A DNA stretch of 64,000 nucleotides from Flavobacteriaceae bacterium CRH (GTDB lineage: Bacteria > Bacteroidota > Bacteroidia > Flavobacteriales > Flavobacteriaceae). The notes beneath the pieces were generated by a model. That model was not told the origin of the DNA, searched no databases, and was given only the letters and a program-made list of their open reading frames with translations. Shown in pieces: positions 46,432 through 57,401 of the stretch. Each line of letters starts with the position of its first letter. The first letter of the stretch is position 1. Location: assembly GCA_001507425.1 (NCBI GenBank), contig LMAJ01000003.1, positions 310,001 through 374,000 of the forward strand, given 5' to 3'. A program made the position numbers and the translations under genes.

Positions 46432-47046
46432 CTAAAACAACCCATTCAATTCAGCATCAATTCTATTAATAATGTTTCCTAAATCTTCCGGATTATCAAC
46501 AAAATTAATATTATCAACATCAATAATCAATAATTTTCCTTTACTGTAAGTCTGTACCCATGCTTCGTATCTTTCGTTCAAACGGCTTAAATAATCGATA
46601 GAAATTGAATTTTCGTAATCGCGTCCGCGTTTGTGAATTTGTCCCACTAAATTCGGAATAGAACTTCTTAAATAAATCAATAAATCCGGAGCTTTAACTA
46701 AAGATTCCATCAATTCAAAAAGAGAAGTATAATTTTCGAAATCACGGCTCGTCATTAATCCCATAGAATACAAATTGGGAGCAAAAATATAAGCATCTTC
46801 ATAGATAGTTCTATCCTGAATAATTTTTTTTCCGCTTTCACGAATTTGCAAAACCTGACGAAAACGACTGTTCAGGAAATAAATCTGTAAGTTAAATGAC
46901 CAACGTTCCATTTGGTGGTAGAAATCATCTAAATACGGATTATCTACTACATCTTCATAATGAGGCTCCCATTTAAAATGTTTGGCTAGTAATTTAGTCA
47001 AAGTAGTTTTTCCTGCGCCTATATTTCCTGCTATTGCTATGTGCAT
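46432..47046 (-). CDS. Deoxynucleoside kinase
   Basis: A 204-residue dNK/dGK-type kinase for nucleotide salvage. P-loop GNIGAGKT (7-14), the substrate-binding EDVVDNPYLDDFYHQMERW, DRT motif (78-80, QDRTIYEDAYIF) and a LID with arginines (QIHKRGRDYENSI). Substrate preference (dA/dG/dC) is not visible. Its ATG overlaps the upstream stop by one base (TAATG). Confidence 0.92.
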   Translation of the reverse strand: MHIAIAGNIGAGKTTLTKLLAKHFKWEPHYEDVVDNPYLDDFYHQMERWSFNLQIYFLNSRFRQVLQIRESGKKIIQDRTIYEDAYIFAPNLYSMGLMTSRDFENYTSLFELMESLVKAPDLLIYLRSSIPNLVGQIHKRGRDYENSISIDYLSRLNERYEAWVQTYSKGKLLIIDVDNINFVDNPEDLGNIINRIDAELNGLF

Positions 47047-47861
47047 TACGGTGTTACGATTTTATAATTTGTGATTTCTTTGGTTGTAAAAATAGATAAA
47101 ATTTGGTCTTTGTAACAGAATTTGTCAAAGGTTTTTTGTAAAATTTCAATTTTGGAAATTGTACTTGAATTTGTGTCAGTAATGTCTTTAAAATACAACA
47201 AATTATCCTTGCTAAAAATGTATTGATGCGGGTTAATAATTTCTATTGTATCAAAATCAGCTACTTTTCCTAACGAAGTTGTTTTTCCAAAAATATTACA
47301 AGAGAACCAATTATTCTTTTTATCAATCCAATAAAAAGTATTAAAATCGGTTTGGTAATATTTAATTGTTTCTGTCAATGGCGTAGAAACCGTTTTATAT
47401 TCATTTTTTAAATAATCAAAAAGTCCTATTTGCTGGTTCAGAGCATTATAAACCCATAACTGGTTTTGCGTCGACATTCCGATCGCATTTACTACAATTG
47501 GAATTGCATTTTGAGAAAAATTAATCTCCGTAATTTTATTTAACTGATTATCGAGTAACAAAACGGTATTAAAGTCGTCATAGTACAATACGATTTTAAG
47601 CGGATTTTGAAGATCGACTTTTGTAATGTTTCCCAGAGAAATACTTTTGTATTCAAAAACCTCGGTTTCTTTGGTTTTACTAAAGACATTATTTTTAATT
47701 TGATATGAATATCCAAAAGAATCATAACCTAAAAATTCATCAACATCAAGTATACTATGAGAAAGAGAAGTGGCGCTTATTTTTTGCTTTTGTGAAAAAA
47801 TAACTGAAGCAGAACAGGTGATAAAAAGTAAGAAGAAAATTTTGCGCACTGTTTTGTTCAT
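47046..47861 (-). CDS. Unknown exported protein, possibly beta-propeller
   Basis: A 271-residue protein with signal peptide (IFFLLFITCSASVIFSQ) and repeating short beta segments (NPLKIVLYYDDFNTVLLLDNQL; NQLWVYNALNQQIGLFDYL; FYWIDKKNNWFSCNIFG; QYIFSKDNLLYFKDI) that look like propeller blades. I cannot assign a family. One-base overlap with the kinase gene suggests coupled translation, although the products act in different compartments. Confidence 0.75.
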   Translation of the reverse strand: MNKTVRKIFFLLFITCSASVIFSQKQKISATSLSHSILDVDEFLGYDSFGYSYQIKNNVFSKTKETEVFEYKSISLGNITKVDLQNPLKIVLYYDDFNTVLLLDNQLNKITEINFSQNAIPIVVNAIGMSTQNQLWVYNALNQQIGLFDYLKNEYKTVSTPLTETIKYYQTDFNTFYWIDKKNNWFSCNIFGKTTSLGKVADFDTIEIINPHQYIFSKDNLLYFKDITDTNSSTISKIEILQKTFDKFCYKDQILSIFTTKEITNYKIVTP

Positions 47862-48093
47862 AATACCAGGTTTTCTGATGAGCCAAATTACAAAAAACTA
47901 AATTAGCAACGACTCAAATCGTATATTTAGATTGATTTTGCCTTTTAAGCATCTGTATATAACAGTAGTCTAATTTATTAGCAATTTTGTCTATAGCTTA
48001 TCGGTATTGATATATTTAACTTTCAGGATTTTAAAATTAATAATACATTTGAATATAAGTTTACCAGACTTACATCATTTTAAAAACTATCTA

Positions 48094-48999
48094 ATGAAAA
48101 AACTATCATATTATTTGCTTTTAATGCTTGCTTTTACTCAGGCACAAGCACAAAAAGATTTTCAGGGAATGGCCGTTTACGAGACAAAAACGCAAGCGCC
48201 AAAATTGGAAGGAATGCGATCAAACCGAGACATTACGCCGGAAATGCAGAAAAACATGGAAGAACGCATGAAACAAATGCTGGAAAAAACCTTTATTCTG
48301 AATTTTGATAAATCGGCTTCTATTTATAAAGAAGAAGAAAAATTAGAAACTCCCGGACAACAAGGCGGCGGAATGCGTATCATGATGAACTCTTTTATGG
48401 GCGGCGGCGGAACTTTTTATAAAGATGTAAAAAGTAAATCATATACAGTCGATAAAGAATTTATGGGAAAAGAATTTCTGGTGGTAGATTCCCTTCCAAA
48501 ATTAAACTGGAAACTGGAACAGGAAACCAAACAAATTGGCGGCTACACTTGTTATAAGGCAACGGCTCTAAAACCAGCTAGTAAAACCGATTTTAGAAAT
48601 TTCAGGCCTAAAAATAACGACGACAAAAAACCTGAAGAAAAAAAGGATGAAACCAAAAAAACTTCAGGAGATACAAAAACCAACTTTGAGGATAATTTTG
48701 AAATGCCAAAAGAAGTTGCCATAATTGCTTGGTATACACCTGAAATCCCTGTAAATCAAGGGCCAGAGAATTATTGGGGATTACCGGGCTTAATTTTAGA
48801 AGTAAACGACGGAAGAACAACTATTTTATGTTCGAAAATTGTTTTGAATGCAAAAGATAAAGTCGAAATAAAACCGTCTAAAAAAGGAAAAACCATTTCT
48901 CAAAAAGATTATGACGAAACGGTAATTAAAAAAATGGAAGAATTTAGAGAAATGAATCGCGGCCGCGCCGGAGGACCACCACCAATGATGGGAAGATAA
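48094..48999 (+). CDS. GLPGLI family protein
   Basis: A 301-residue exported protein (signal peptide LSYYLLLMLAFTQAQAQ) carrying the name-giving motif NYWGLPGLILEVNDG, preceded by IAWYTPEIPVNQGP and IGGYTCYKATA, all typical. A glycine/methionine-rich loop (QQGGGMRIMMNSFMGGGG) and a long Lys/Asp/Glu linker (~175-200) are also present. ATG 48094 gives the signal peptide directly. The family accompanies TonB-type receptors, as here (next gene, 76-base gap). Function unknown. Confidence 0.9.
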   Translation: MKKLSYYLLLMLAFTQAQAQKDFQGMAVYETKTQAPKLEGMRSNRDITPEMQKNMEERMKQMLEKTFILNFDKSASIYKEEEKLETPGQQGGGMRIMMNSFMGGGGTFYKDVKSKSYTVDKEFMGKEFLVVDSLPKLNWKLEQETKQIGGYTCYKATALKPASKTDFRNFRPKNNDDKKPEEKKDETKKTSGDTKTNFEDNFEMPKEVAIIAWYTPEIPVNQGPENYWGLPGLILEVNDGRTTILCSKIVLNAKDKVEIKPSKKGKTISQKDYDETVIKKMEEFREMNRGRAGGPPPMMGR

Positions 49000-49075
49000 A
49001 ATTTATAAATTCTAAATTTTTCAAATTTCAAATTCCAATTTTCTATCTCCGCGTCCAAATTTCAAAATTCTTAAA

Positions 49076-51763
49076 ATGAACAAAATACTTTGTTTCGTAG
49101 CCTTTTTATTGACTTATGTTTCCTTTTCTCAAAGTGTACGTTTTGATGGTTTTATTCAGGACGAACAAAAAAATCCGTTAGAAATGGCCAATATTATGGC
49201 TGTAAATAACGCTACAAAAGCAATGGATTCTTACGGAATTACCAATGATAAAGGAAGATTTCAGTTGACGCTGAAACCTAATACCGCATATACAATTAAA
49301 GTGAGTTATCTGGGAATGAAATCGAAAGAAATTTCAGTTTCGACTCAAAATGCAAACATCATTCAGAATATTGTTATGGATGATGCCGGAATTGAACTCA
49401 AAGGAGTAGAAATTGTTCGCGAAATGCCGGTTTCGATAAGTGGCGATACGATTGTGTATAATGCAGATTCTTTTAAATCCGGAACAGAAAAAAAACTCGA
49501 AGACGTCCTGAAAAAACTACCCGGCGTTGAGGTAAATGCCGATGGAGAAATTGAAGTTGAAGGAAAAAAAGTCAGCAAATTGATGGTTGAAGGAAAAGAC
49601 TTTTTTGATGGCGACACCAAATTGGGCGTTAAAAATATTCCGGCTGATGCTATTGATAAAATTCAGGTACTTAGAAATTATAATGAAGTCAGTGCATTAA
49701 AAGGCCTTGAAAATGATCAGGATAATGTGGCTATGAATATTAAACTGAAAGAGGGCAAAAAGAACTTTTGGTTTGGCGACATGACCGCAGGAATTGGCGT
49801 TGCTGAACTCGACAGCCGTTATATTATTAATCCGAAGTTGTTTTATTACAGTCCCAAATACAGCGTTAACGTCATAACTAATTTTAATAATATTGGCGAA
49901 TTGCCGCTTACGGCGCAGGATTATTTTAAGTTTACCGGAGGTTTTAAAAACATGATGAAAAAGGGCGGAAGCAATTTTAATGTTTCATCAAACGATTTGG
50001 GAATTTCGATTTTGAGAAACAACCGCGCCAAAGAAATCGAAACAAAATTCGGGGCCACAAACTTCGCTTATTCGCCAACAAAAAACTGGAACATTAGCGG
50101 TTTCGGAATTCTTTCTTCATCAAAAACAGATCTTGAAACCAAATCGCAAACGACCATTCTGGATTCTGGAGATCAGCAAAAACGAGATGAATTAACGCAT
50201 CAGAAAAATAATTTAGGATTGTTTAAATTGAGTTCAAGTTATAAACCAAATACAAAACTTCAGTTTGATTATGACATCTTAACGAAATTATCCAAACAAA
50301 ATGAAGATACAGATTTGTTACGCGAATCTGTGGTTAGCAATATTTCAGACACAGAAAGTATTTTGACTACCAAAAAGCAAAATCCAACATCAATAAATCA
50401 AAATCTGAGTTTGTATTATACACAAAGCGATAAAAATATTTTTGCTTTTGAAATGCAGCATTTATATCAGGATGAAAATCCGTTTTATAATGCCAACTTG
50501 CGAACTCAGCCCTTTATTTTATCAGGTTATACTTCCGGGCAACAAAGAAATGATCTAAATCAGGATCGATTTGTAAAAACCAATAAAGTAGATGCCAAAT
50601 TAGATTATTACTATATGGTAACGCCAAAAAGTAATTTCAATATTACGTTAGGGAACACGTATTCACATCAGGATTTTAATTCTCATATTTTTCAAATGTT
50701 AGATAATGGAGATAAAAATGATTTAAACGATACTGAAAATAACAATCAGGTAAAATATAATTTTAATGATGTATTTCTCGGCTTTCATTATAAAATACTA
50801 ACAGGCAAATTTACTTTAACGCCTGGTTTTAGCGTGCATTCGTACACGATGACAAATGCACAATCAGGAACAGATTATTCGCAGAATTTCACGAAAGTAT
50901 TGCCTGATTTTTTTGCTTTATATCAAATCAAAAAAGCAGAAACGCTGACGTATAATTTTGCGCTATCAAATGATTTTACAGATGTTAATCAATTGGCTTC
51001 CGGCTATGTTTTGTCAGATTATAGTAGTTTGTTTAGAGGAAATCGTTTCTTAGAAAATGCAACTTCGCAAGTGCACACCTTACGTTATTTCAAATATAAT
51101 ATGTTCAATTTTGAAAATATTTTTGCGAATGCGGTTTACACGAAAAAAGTGGATGCGATTAAAACCATAGCCAAGTTTACCGGAATTAATCAGGAATCAA
51201 ACCCTTATAATTCTAATCTGGCCGATGAAACCTTTTCGGGAATGGGAAATTACGGGCGTTCTTTTTTAAAGAATTATAAAGCCTCTGTAAACGCGACTTT
51301 CAATTGGTCGAAATTCAATAATATTCAAAATAATGAATTAGCAACAACCGAAAGTTTTACGCAAAGTTATACCGTAAAAGTATCGACTAACTATAAAAAC
51401 ATGCCTAATCTGGAATTGGGTTATAATGCTTTAATTAACAAATATAGCGGTTCAACTTATTATACAGACAAACCTTTTGCAAGAATAGATTATTACTTTT
51501 TGAATAGTTTTTCGTTTGTATCAGAATATGAATTTTACCATTATTACAACACAAGCAAAACGGTTAATAACGAATACGATTTTTTAAGTGCAAGTTTAAT
51601 TTATCAAAAAAAAGACAGTAAATGGGAGTACAAAGTATCTGCTACAAACCTGTTAAATACCAAATATCTTAATGATGACAGTTTTTCGCAGTTTTCTACA
51701 AGAGTTTCTCAATATACCGTGCAGCCGCGTTACATTATCTTTTCGATGAAATATAATTTATAG
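49076..51763 (+). CDS. TonB-dependent receptor-like outer-membrane protein
   Basis: An 895-residue protein: signal peptide (ILCFVAFLLTYVSFSQ), CarboxypepD_reg-like domain (~20-105, VRFDGFIQDEQKNPLEMANIMA), plug-like region (~115-225, with LEDVLKKLPGVEVNADGEIEVEGKKVSKLMVEGKDFFDGD) and a large barrel ending in FSMKYNL. This is the outer-membrane beta-barrel type that pairs with GLPGLI proteins. Ligand or substrate unknown. Confidence 0.88.
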   Translation: MNKILCFVAFLLTYVSFSQSVRFDGFIQDEQKNPLEMANIMAVNNATKAMDSYGITNDKGRFQLTLKPNTAYTIKVSYLGMKSKEISVSTQNANIIQNIVMDDAGIELKGVEIVREMPVSISGDTIVYNADSFKSGTEKKLEDVLKKLPGVEVNADGEIEVEGKKVSKLMVEGKDFFDGDTKLGVKNIPADAIDKIQVLRNYNEVSALKGLENDQDNVAMNIKLKEGKKNFWFGDMTAGIGVAELDSRYIINPKLFYYSPKYSVNVITNFNNIGELPLTAQDYFKFTGGFKNMMKKGGSNFNVSSNDLGISILRNNRAKEIETKFGATNFAYSPTKNWNISGFGILSSSKTDLETKSQTTILDSGDQQKRDELTHQKNNLGLFKLSSSYKPNTKLQFDYDILTKLSKQNEDTDLLRESVVSNISDTESILTTKKQNPTSINQNLSLYYTQSDKNIFAFEMQHLYQDENPFYNANLRTQPFILSGYTSGQQRNDLNQDRFVKTNKVDAKLDYYYMVTPKSNFNITLGNTYSHQDFNSHIFQMLDNGDKNDLNDTENNNQVKYNFNDVFLGFHYKILTGKFTLTPGFSVHSYTMTNAQSGTDYSQNFTKVLPDFFALYQIKKAETLTYNFALSNDFTDVNQLASGYVLSDYSSLFRGNRFLENATSQVHTLRYFKYNMFNFENIFANAVYTKKVDAIKTIAKFTGINQESNPYNSNLADETFSGMGNYGRSFLKNYKASVNATFNWSKFNNIQNNELATTESFTQSYTVKVSTNYKNMPNLELGYNALINKYSGSTYYTDKPFARIDYYFLNSFSFVSEYEFYHYYNTSKTVNNEYDFLSASLIYQKKDSKWEYKVSATNLLNTKYLNDDSFSQFSTRVSQYTVQPRYIIFSMKYNL

Positions 51764-51858
51764 TATATATTAAGTATCTATTTTGGATTTTAAGGGACTT
51801 GAGTTCGATAATAATCGAATATCTTTACGTTTAATATTAACAAGCCAAAATTTATATT

Positions 51859-54087
51859 ATGCGCAATTATATATGGAGTTTCTTATTGTTTTTTTGTGTG
51901 ATATTTGCTTCTTTCTCTCAAACAAAAACAATAGAAAAAGGAACTTATATTTCTGCCAACAAAGGTCAGAAAATCAAGTTAAACTTATTAGAAAATAACA
52001 AATACGAATTGGTTTTTTATTCTGGTGAATATAAAATCAAGGGCGATTCATTATTATTCATTCAATCTGAAAAAACCGAAAATTCATTTAATCTTAGTTT
52101 TAAAAACGATAAGAAAGCTCAAAAAATTAAAATTAAATTTTTAGAACCTTCAATCTATTCTTTCTATATCGGAACTCAAAATGGTTCTGAGCCGGTTCAA
52201 TACCAAAAACTTACCGATATTAAAACTAAAGTAGATCCTGAATGGGTAAATATTGATGTAGATTTCGAAATTGAACGTGCGGATTATTTGTATGTCGTAT
52301 ACGAAGGATATGAAAACGAAAGTAAAATTTCTAAATATGCTTTGCCAAAAGATGTTTCAGAGATTACAATCAAATATGAACTTGATGCCTTAGGAGATCT
52401 AAACCTGACCGGTTTTCTTGATAAAAACACAAACGAGTTAAAAATTTCTGAGCACGGAGGAAAAAATCCTTTAGTGTTTTTAAATGCAAAAGATACTCCG
52501 CCTGCTGTTGTGCCAACAGTTAAACCAATTGAAAACAAAAGCGTTTTAAACTGGACATTTCCGGGAAAAGACGCATTAATTAACGAAGACTTTGGCTCAG
52601 ATGTAGTTGTTGATACAGCTACTGCTATGGCTGCTCCTCAATATGATTTTAAATTTAAAGTAGAAAATAATTTAAAAACAGCTATTGCTGCCACTAAAAC
52701 AACTAAAAGTAAATTTTTAATAGTTTACTCCGATAGTAAAAATCCTGCTGCAAAAGCTGATTTTGATGTAGCACTAAAAGATCTTGAAACGCAGGTTGGC
52801 TATTATATGTATGATGCTTACAATCCTCAATATGATGTTTTTAATTATTATCTGGCTACAGCCGATGATAAAAAATGGCTTAAAACCAATAAAATTTCAG
52901 ATGCCCAGGCTTTATTAATATTAAACGGAGATGGTGATGTTTTGGCAACCGCAAAATCGAATTTATTAGATAAAAAATCAGAATTAAGTTATTATGATGA
53001 GTTTGCCAAAAAGCTGCAAAGAGCAGATGCTTTTTATGCTTTTGCAAAAATAGCGAAGAATAAAAAAGCAACAGACGCTGATATTGTTTCTGCTTTTCAT
53101 AAAGCTTCGATGCTTGATATACCATATGATTATGAAACAACTGATGCCGTTACGCCAGAAGTAAATCCGGCAGATTTTAAAGTTGCAAAAGTTGCTTTGG
53201 ATAAAAAAGAAGTGGCTCAAACCTGGAAAAAATTAATTGAAGCACATCAAAAAGATACAAAACCCAATAGAGAGTTAGTAGAAGCGATTTTAAGAGAAAT
53301 AAAAAACGTAGGTTTTACGAAGCAGTTTTTTAATGAAGAGCGCGTTTTTAATGATACTGATTTCTTATCAATTGATTATTTGATAAAGCATTACGATGCT
53401 ATCGAAAAAATGAATGTAGAAGACGAAAGCGGAAATGCTTTAACGTTGCTTAAAGGAAGTTTAAGCTTTGAAATTTCATCGGCTTTACAACAAAATATTT
53501 ATGTAACGCAGGAAGGTGTTGCAGGAAATGCAAATCAGAATAAAATAATTGCGATCTACAAAAAGTTGATTGCAGGCGGTAAAGGAAATTTTGATTGTTA
53601 TAAAAATTACTTCGATTATTTGAATGCAGACAGCCAAAATAGTGTTGATGACGTTGCTTTCTTAAAAGAATTTAAAACGTATTTTAATACTTACTTGTCA
53701 ACCGAAAAAGGGAATGCTATTGAGCGATTAGATCAAATGTTTACCACTTTAGAGCTTGATTCTGATTATTCTTATAATGGATGGAATTCTTTTAAAGATA
53801 ACCATTCTAATCTTGCCAATAACGCTGCGTGGGCAACAGTTTTAAAACCTGCAAACAGTAGTTTTATAAAAGATGCTATAACCTGGTCTGAATACAGTTT
53901 AATAGTAACTAAAAACAATCCGTATTATTTAGATACATTGGCGCAGTTGTATTACAAAGACGGGCAAAAAGAGAAAGCCATCGCAACTCAGGAATTAGCA
54001 ATAAAATTTTTAACTGCCGAAGTTGAAGAACAAACAGCTATGGAAATCAGAGAAACGTTAAGCAAAATGCAAAACGGAACGTATTAG
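51859..54087 (+). CDS. Unknown exported protein with thioredoxin-like middle and TPR-like end
   Basis: A 742-residue protein with signal peptide (FLLFFCVIFASFSQ). Residues ~20-110 are beta-rich (KGTYISANKGQKIKLNLL); ~280-400 read like a thioredoxin fold without a CxxC (KFLIVYSDSKNPAAKADFDVALKDLE; DAQALLILNGDGDVLAT); the C-terminal half is helical and ends in a TPR-like pair (YYLDTLAQLYYKDGQKEKAIATQELAIKF). I cannot name the family. A TTG-N18-TATCTTTA promoter-like sequence (one mismatch) lies about 30 bases before the ATG. Confidence 0.7.
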   Translation: MRNYIWSFLLFFCVIFASFSQTKTIEKGTYISANKGQKIKLNLLENNKYELVFYSGEYKIKGDSLLFIQSEKTENSFNLSFKNDKKAQKIKIKFLEPSIYSFYIGTQNGSEPVQYQKLTDIKTKVDPEWVNIDVDFEIERADYLYVVYEGYENESKISKYALPKDVSEITIKYELDALGDLNLTGFLDKNTNELKISEHGGKNPLVFLNAKDTPPAVVPTVKPIENKSVLNWTFPGKDALINEDFGSDVVVDTATAMAAPQYDFKFKVENNLKTAIAATKTTKSKFLIVYSDSKNPAAKADFDVALKDLETQVGYYMYDAYNPQYDVFNYYLATADDKKWLKTNKISDAQALLILNGDGDVLATAKSNLLDKKSELSYYDEFAKKLQRADAFYAFAKIAKNKKATDADIVSAFHKASMLDIPYDYETTDAVTPEVNPADFKVAKVALDKKEVAQTWKKLIEAHQKDTKPNRELVEAILREIKNVGFTKQFFNEERVFNDTDFLSIDYLIKHYDAIEKMNVEDESGNALTLLKGSLSFEISSALQQNIYVTQEGVAGNANQNKIIAIYKKLIAGGKGNFDCYKNYFDYLNADSQNSVDDVAFLKEFKTYFNTYLSTEKGNAIERLDQMFTTLELDSDYSYNGWNSFKDNHSNLANNAAWATVLKPANSSFIKDAITWSEYSLIVTKNNPYYLDTLAQLYYKDGQKEKAIATQELAIKFLTAEVEEQTAMEIRETLSKMQNGTY

Positions 54088-54107
54088 AAATTAAAATTCA
54101 TAAAAAA

Positions 54108-54149
54108 AGAACCCGACAAGATTTAAGATTTTGTCGGGTTCTTTTTTTT
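54108..54149. terminator. Terminator between the unknown protein gene and the DUF4153 gene
   Basis: AGAACCCGACAA/TTGTCGGGTTCT 12-bp stem, with A-run before and T-run after; convergent genes. Confidence 0.92.
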
Positions 54150-55917
54150 ATTTTTTAATGCCTACCATTATTTTTATCTTATAATTTTCAATAATTTTTT
54201 TCTTGTTTTCGATTGAACGAGTGGCACTTATATAAGTCATTAAAATAGTGTATTTTGAATTCTCTATTTTTTGTTCAATTTTTCTATTATGATCGAAATT
54301 ACTGTTAAAATCAGAATTTGTATTGATGAAATCATTTATTTTAAGAGGAACTACATCTTGATTAATTATTAAATCCTGTCCATAATCTGTAACTTTTGAT
54401 TTAATAGAATAAGCTGTGTTATCTATATTTACAGTTGAGTCAAAATCGTAATTATCAGATAAAATGAATATGAAATCATAGCCATGAATATTAGTTATTA
54501 CATCGTCATTCTCTTGATAAAGATAATAATTAAAAGATTCGTTTACATCATCTTTTCGTGCGTATTCAGATCGATATTCATAACCTAAACTTTCCATAAT
54601 AAGACTGGTGCCCGGATCTTTATTTTTTTTATAAAGTGCATCTAATTTTTTATGCGCGTACGGAAGCATAACTTCAAAACCATAATTTCTATCTAAAAAA
54701 TAAACAATACTGCTTAATTCCTGCTCCTGTTCAAACGTTAATTTTTTGCCATCAACTTTTTGCAGATAACTTTCAAATCTCGATAACTGACTGTATTTTG
54801 AAACAGCATCAGCGCTTTGCGGACCTACGATAGAGAACAATCCCGCAAGGCACATACTTATAGGAATGAACTTTATTTTTGGATGTTTCTGAATTAAAAA
54901 ATAAGCCACAACAACCGCCAGCCAAATCGATAATAACAAAACATAATAACGTTCGTGTGTAAATCCGTAAAGATTTATTCGGTATAAAATCGCCCAAAAT
55001 AATAAAACCAATAACGGAATTAATAAAAAGTAAAACCAGCGATTGAAAGTTCGCATCCACAAATTTCCGTTTTCGTTTGCAATGGGGTGAACCAATAAAA
55101 AAGAAAGGATTCCGGTAATAGCAAATGCCAAAACAAGATAAGAAACCCAACCCACAGGCAACGAAAGTGTGATCAGGATCTTGGCTTCATAACAAATCAA
55201 AATAACCAAATAAAGGCTTATTAAAGGTAATAAAACATATTGTGTGAAGTTTTTGAGCCCTTTTGGGTAATTTAATTCAAGTGGAATTTCTTCAGTATCA
55301 ATTTCAGGAACGCCGCTTAAAAAGAAAAGCGTATTAAAAATTCCTGCAATCGTAAAAAAGATATACATGTAAATGTTGTAGTAAAAATCAAAATTGAATA
55401 ATTTTTCGACAGCTAAAATTGCCAAAGCTAATCCGCAATAAAGGACAACACTATATAGGCCAGAAGTTAAGATTCTGAGAAAAAGCTGTTTGTTGAATTC
55501 CCAAAATTCATCCTGATTGTATTTTTTAGGTAAAAAACCTGCAAACGAAACCAAAAGATGCAAAGCAATGTTGAGCACAAAAAACTGCTGAAATTCGGTA
55601 TAGGTAATTCTTTTTTTAAAGCTAAAAACAAAAGCTATGATTAGTGAACCAAGTATTAAACTTGTTATAAAACGTATAATATTCTTTTTGTTAGAGCTTA
55701 GAAAAAATAAACTAATAGAAAGAAATAAAACCACGCATAAAGAACAACTCATCAATGCCTTTTGATATAGTTCTATATTAGGATTGTTATACTTTACTTC
55801 ATTGACAAGAATGGCAAAAAAGGTTCCTAAAATAGCGGTAATTATTTCTAAGGGAAATCTCAGAATGGTGTTTTTTATGGCATTCAGGACGTTTTGTAAC
55901 GATGGAAGTTTACTCAT
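54148..55917 (-). CDS. DUF4153 domain membrane protein
   Basis: A 589-residue inner-membrane protein with about a dozen hydrophobic helices in residues 1-385, including PLEIITAILGTFFAILVNEV and YVLLLSIWLAVVVAYFLIQ, followed by a ~200-residue soluble C-terminal domain (FESYLQKVDGKKLTFEQEQEL; IHGYDFIFILSDNYDFDSTVNI). The layout fits DUF4153. Function unknown; some annotators relate it to two-component or transport genes, none of which adjoin here. Confidence 0.82.
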   Translation of the reverse strand: MSKLPSLQNVLNAIKNTILRFPLEIITAILGTFFAILVNEVKYNNPNIELYQKALMSCSLCVVLFLSISLFFLSSNKKNIIRFITSLILGSLIIAFVFSFKKRITYTEFQQFFVLNIALHLLVSFAGFLPKKYNQDEFWEFNKQLFLRILTSGLYSVVLYCGLALAILAVEKLFNFDFYYNIYMYIFFTIAGIFNTLFFLSGVPEIDTEEIPLELNYPKGLKNFTQYVLLPLISLYLVILICYEAKILITLSLPVGWVSYLVLAFAITGILSFLLVHPIANENGNLWMRTFNRWFYFLLIPLLVLLFWAILYRINLYGFTHERYYVLLLSIWLAVVVAYFLIQKHPKIKFIPISMCLAGLFSIVGPQSADAVSKYSQLSRFESYLQKVDGKKLTFEQEQELSSIVYFLDRNYGFEVMLPYAHKKLDALYKKNKDPGTSLIMESLGYEYRSEYARKDDVNESFNYYLYQENDDVITNIHGYDFIFILSDNYDFDSTVNIDNTAYSIKSKVTDYGQDLIINQDVVPLKINDFINTNSDFNSNFDHNRKIEQKIENSKYTILMTYISATRSIENKKKIIENYKIKIMVGIKK

Positions 55918-55972
55918 GTTTTTGGTTGGTTATTTTGTACTAAGAAAGACAAATACAACATAATAACCAAAT

Positions 55973-56007
55973 AAAAACCCCGAACTCTAAAACAATAGAA
56001 TTCGGGG
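55973..56007 (-). terminator. Terminator of metK
   Basis: Minus-strand stem CCCCGAATTCTA/TAGAGTTCGGGG (one mismatch) followed by five T. Confidence 0.85.
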
Positions 56008-56076
56008 TAATATTAAGTAAGATTAAAAAGAAATTGATCCTGAGATCTAAGAATTAATAATCGTATGAATCAATAA

Positions 56077-57327
56077 TTATAAGTTAAATGCAGCTTTTAC
56101 TTTGTCTACAAAATCAAGTTTTTCCCAAGTAAATAATTCTACAGTAACCGTTTTTTCGTGTCCGCCCGGAGCGTGGAAAGTTTTTGTTACAACTTCTGGC
56201 GTACGTCCCATGTGTCCGTAAGCAGCAGTTTCACTGTAAATAGGGTTTCTTAATTTTAAACGTTGCTCGATAAAGTAAGGACGCATATCGAATAACTCTT
56301 CTACTTTTTTAGCAATTTCACCGTTAGTTAAATTTACTTTAGAAGTTCCGTAAGTTTCAATAAAGATTCCCATTGGCTGAGCAACACCAATTGCATAAGA
56401 AACCTGAACCAGGATTTCGTCAGCAACACCTGCAGCAACTAGGTTTTTAGCGATATGACGTGTAGCATACGCAGCACTTCTGTCTACTTTACTCGGATCT
56501 TTTCCAGAGAAAGCACCACCACCGTGAGCTCCTTTTCCACCGTAAGTATCAACAATAATTTTTCTTCCTGTTAAACCAGTATCTCCGTGAGGTCCTCCAA
56601 TAACGAATTTTCCTGTTGGGTTAATATGGTAGTTGATTTTATCATTAAATAAATGCGCGTGAGCCGGATTTTTTGCAATGATTCTTGGAATCAAAATTTC
56701 AACAATATCTTTTTTGATTTTTGCCAACATAGTAGCTTCTTCATCAAAATCATCATGTTGAGTCGAGATAACAATCGCATCGATACGAGTTGGTTTGTTA
56801 TCATCGCTATATTCTAAAGTTACCTGAGATTTAGCATCAGGGCGTAAATAAGTAATCTCTTTGTTTTCACGTCTTAAAATAGCCAACTCCTGCAATAATT
56901 TATGAGATAAATCAAGTGCCAGAGGCATATAGTTTTCTGTTTCGTTAGTTGCGTAACCAAACATCATTCCCTGGTCTCCTGCACCTTGCTCTTCTGGCTT
57001 AGCTCTGTCAACACCTTGATTAATATCAGCAGATTGTTCATGAATAGCCGAAAGAATTCCACAAGAATTCGCTTCAAACATATATTCACTTTTAGTATAT
57101 CCAATTTTACGGATTACCTCACGAGCAATTTGTTGAACATCAAGATAGGTATTCGATTTTACTTCACCAGCCAAAATAACCTGACCAGTTGTAACTAAAG
57201 TTTCGCATGCTACTTTTGAGTCAGCATCAAATGCCAAGAAGTTATCAATTAATGCATCCGAAATTTGATCTGCAACTTTGTCTGGATGCCCTTCACTAAC
57301 AGATTCTGACGTAAATAAATAAGCCAT
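56077..57327 (-). CDS. metK: S-adenosylmethionine synthetase
   Basis: Makes SAM from methionine and ATP; 416 residues, complete. Motifs: [20 protein letters not shown] (ATP/metal), [16 protein letters not shown], the [29 protein letters not shown] loop region and [13 protein letters not shown]. It sits at the head of the methionine region, divergent from the metY attenuator array. Expression is likely controlled: it has a two-element promoter (57500-57529) and a 165-base structured leader with a small open frame (57378-57452). Confidence 0.98.
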   Translation of the reverse strand: MAYLFTSESVSEGHPDKVADQISDALIDNFLAFDADSKVACETLVTTGQVILAGEVKSNTYLDVQQIAREVIRKIGYTKSEYMFEANSCGILSAIHEQSADINQGVDRAKPEEQGAGDQGMMFGYATNETENYMPLALDLSHKLLQELAILRRENKEITYLRPDAKSQVTLEYSDDNKPTRIDAIVISTQHDDFDEEATMLAKIKKDIVEILIPRIIAKNPAHAHLFNDKINYHINPTGKFVIGGPHGDTGLTGRKIIVDTYGGKGAHGGGAFSGKDPSKVDRSAAYATRHIAKNLVAAGVADEILVQVSYAIGVAQPMGIFIETYGTSKVNLTNGEIAKKVEELFDMRPYFIEQRLKLRNPIYSETAAYGHMGRTPEVVTKTFHAPGGHEKTVTVELFTWEKLDFVDKVKAAFNL

Positions 57328-57370
57328 AATAATTTATTAAATTAAAATTAAGCGAGGAAAATAATTGCTG

Positions 57371-57401
57371 AAAAAGGCTAAAGGAGAGTTTCTGCTTTAG
57401 C
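57371..57401 (-). terminator. Possible attenuator hairpin in the metK leader
   Basis: GCTAAAG (57401-57395) / CTTTAGC (57383-57377), then C and five T (57375-57371) on the minus strand, 44 bases before the metK ATG. The right arm covers the stop codon of the small leader frame. The T-run is short, so termination is uncertain. Confidence 0.4.

Noticed and set aside
51783..51998. 71-codon plus-strand frame at the start of the 742-residue protein
   Set aside because: Overlaps the real gene out of frame; the real gene has a good signal peptide.
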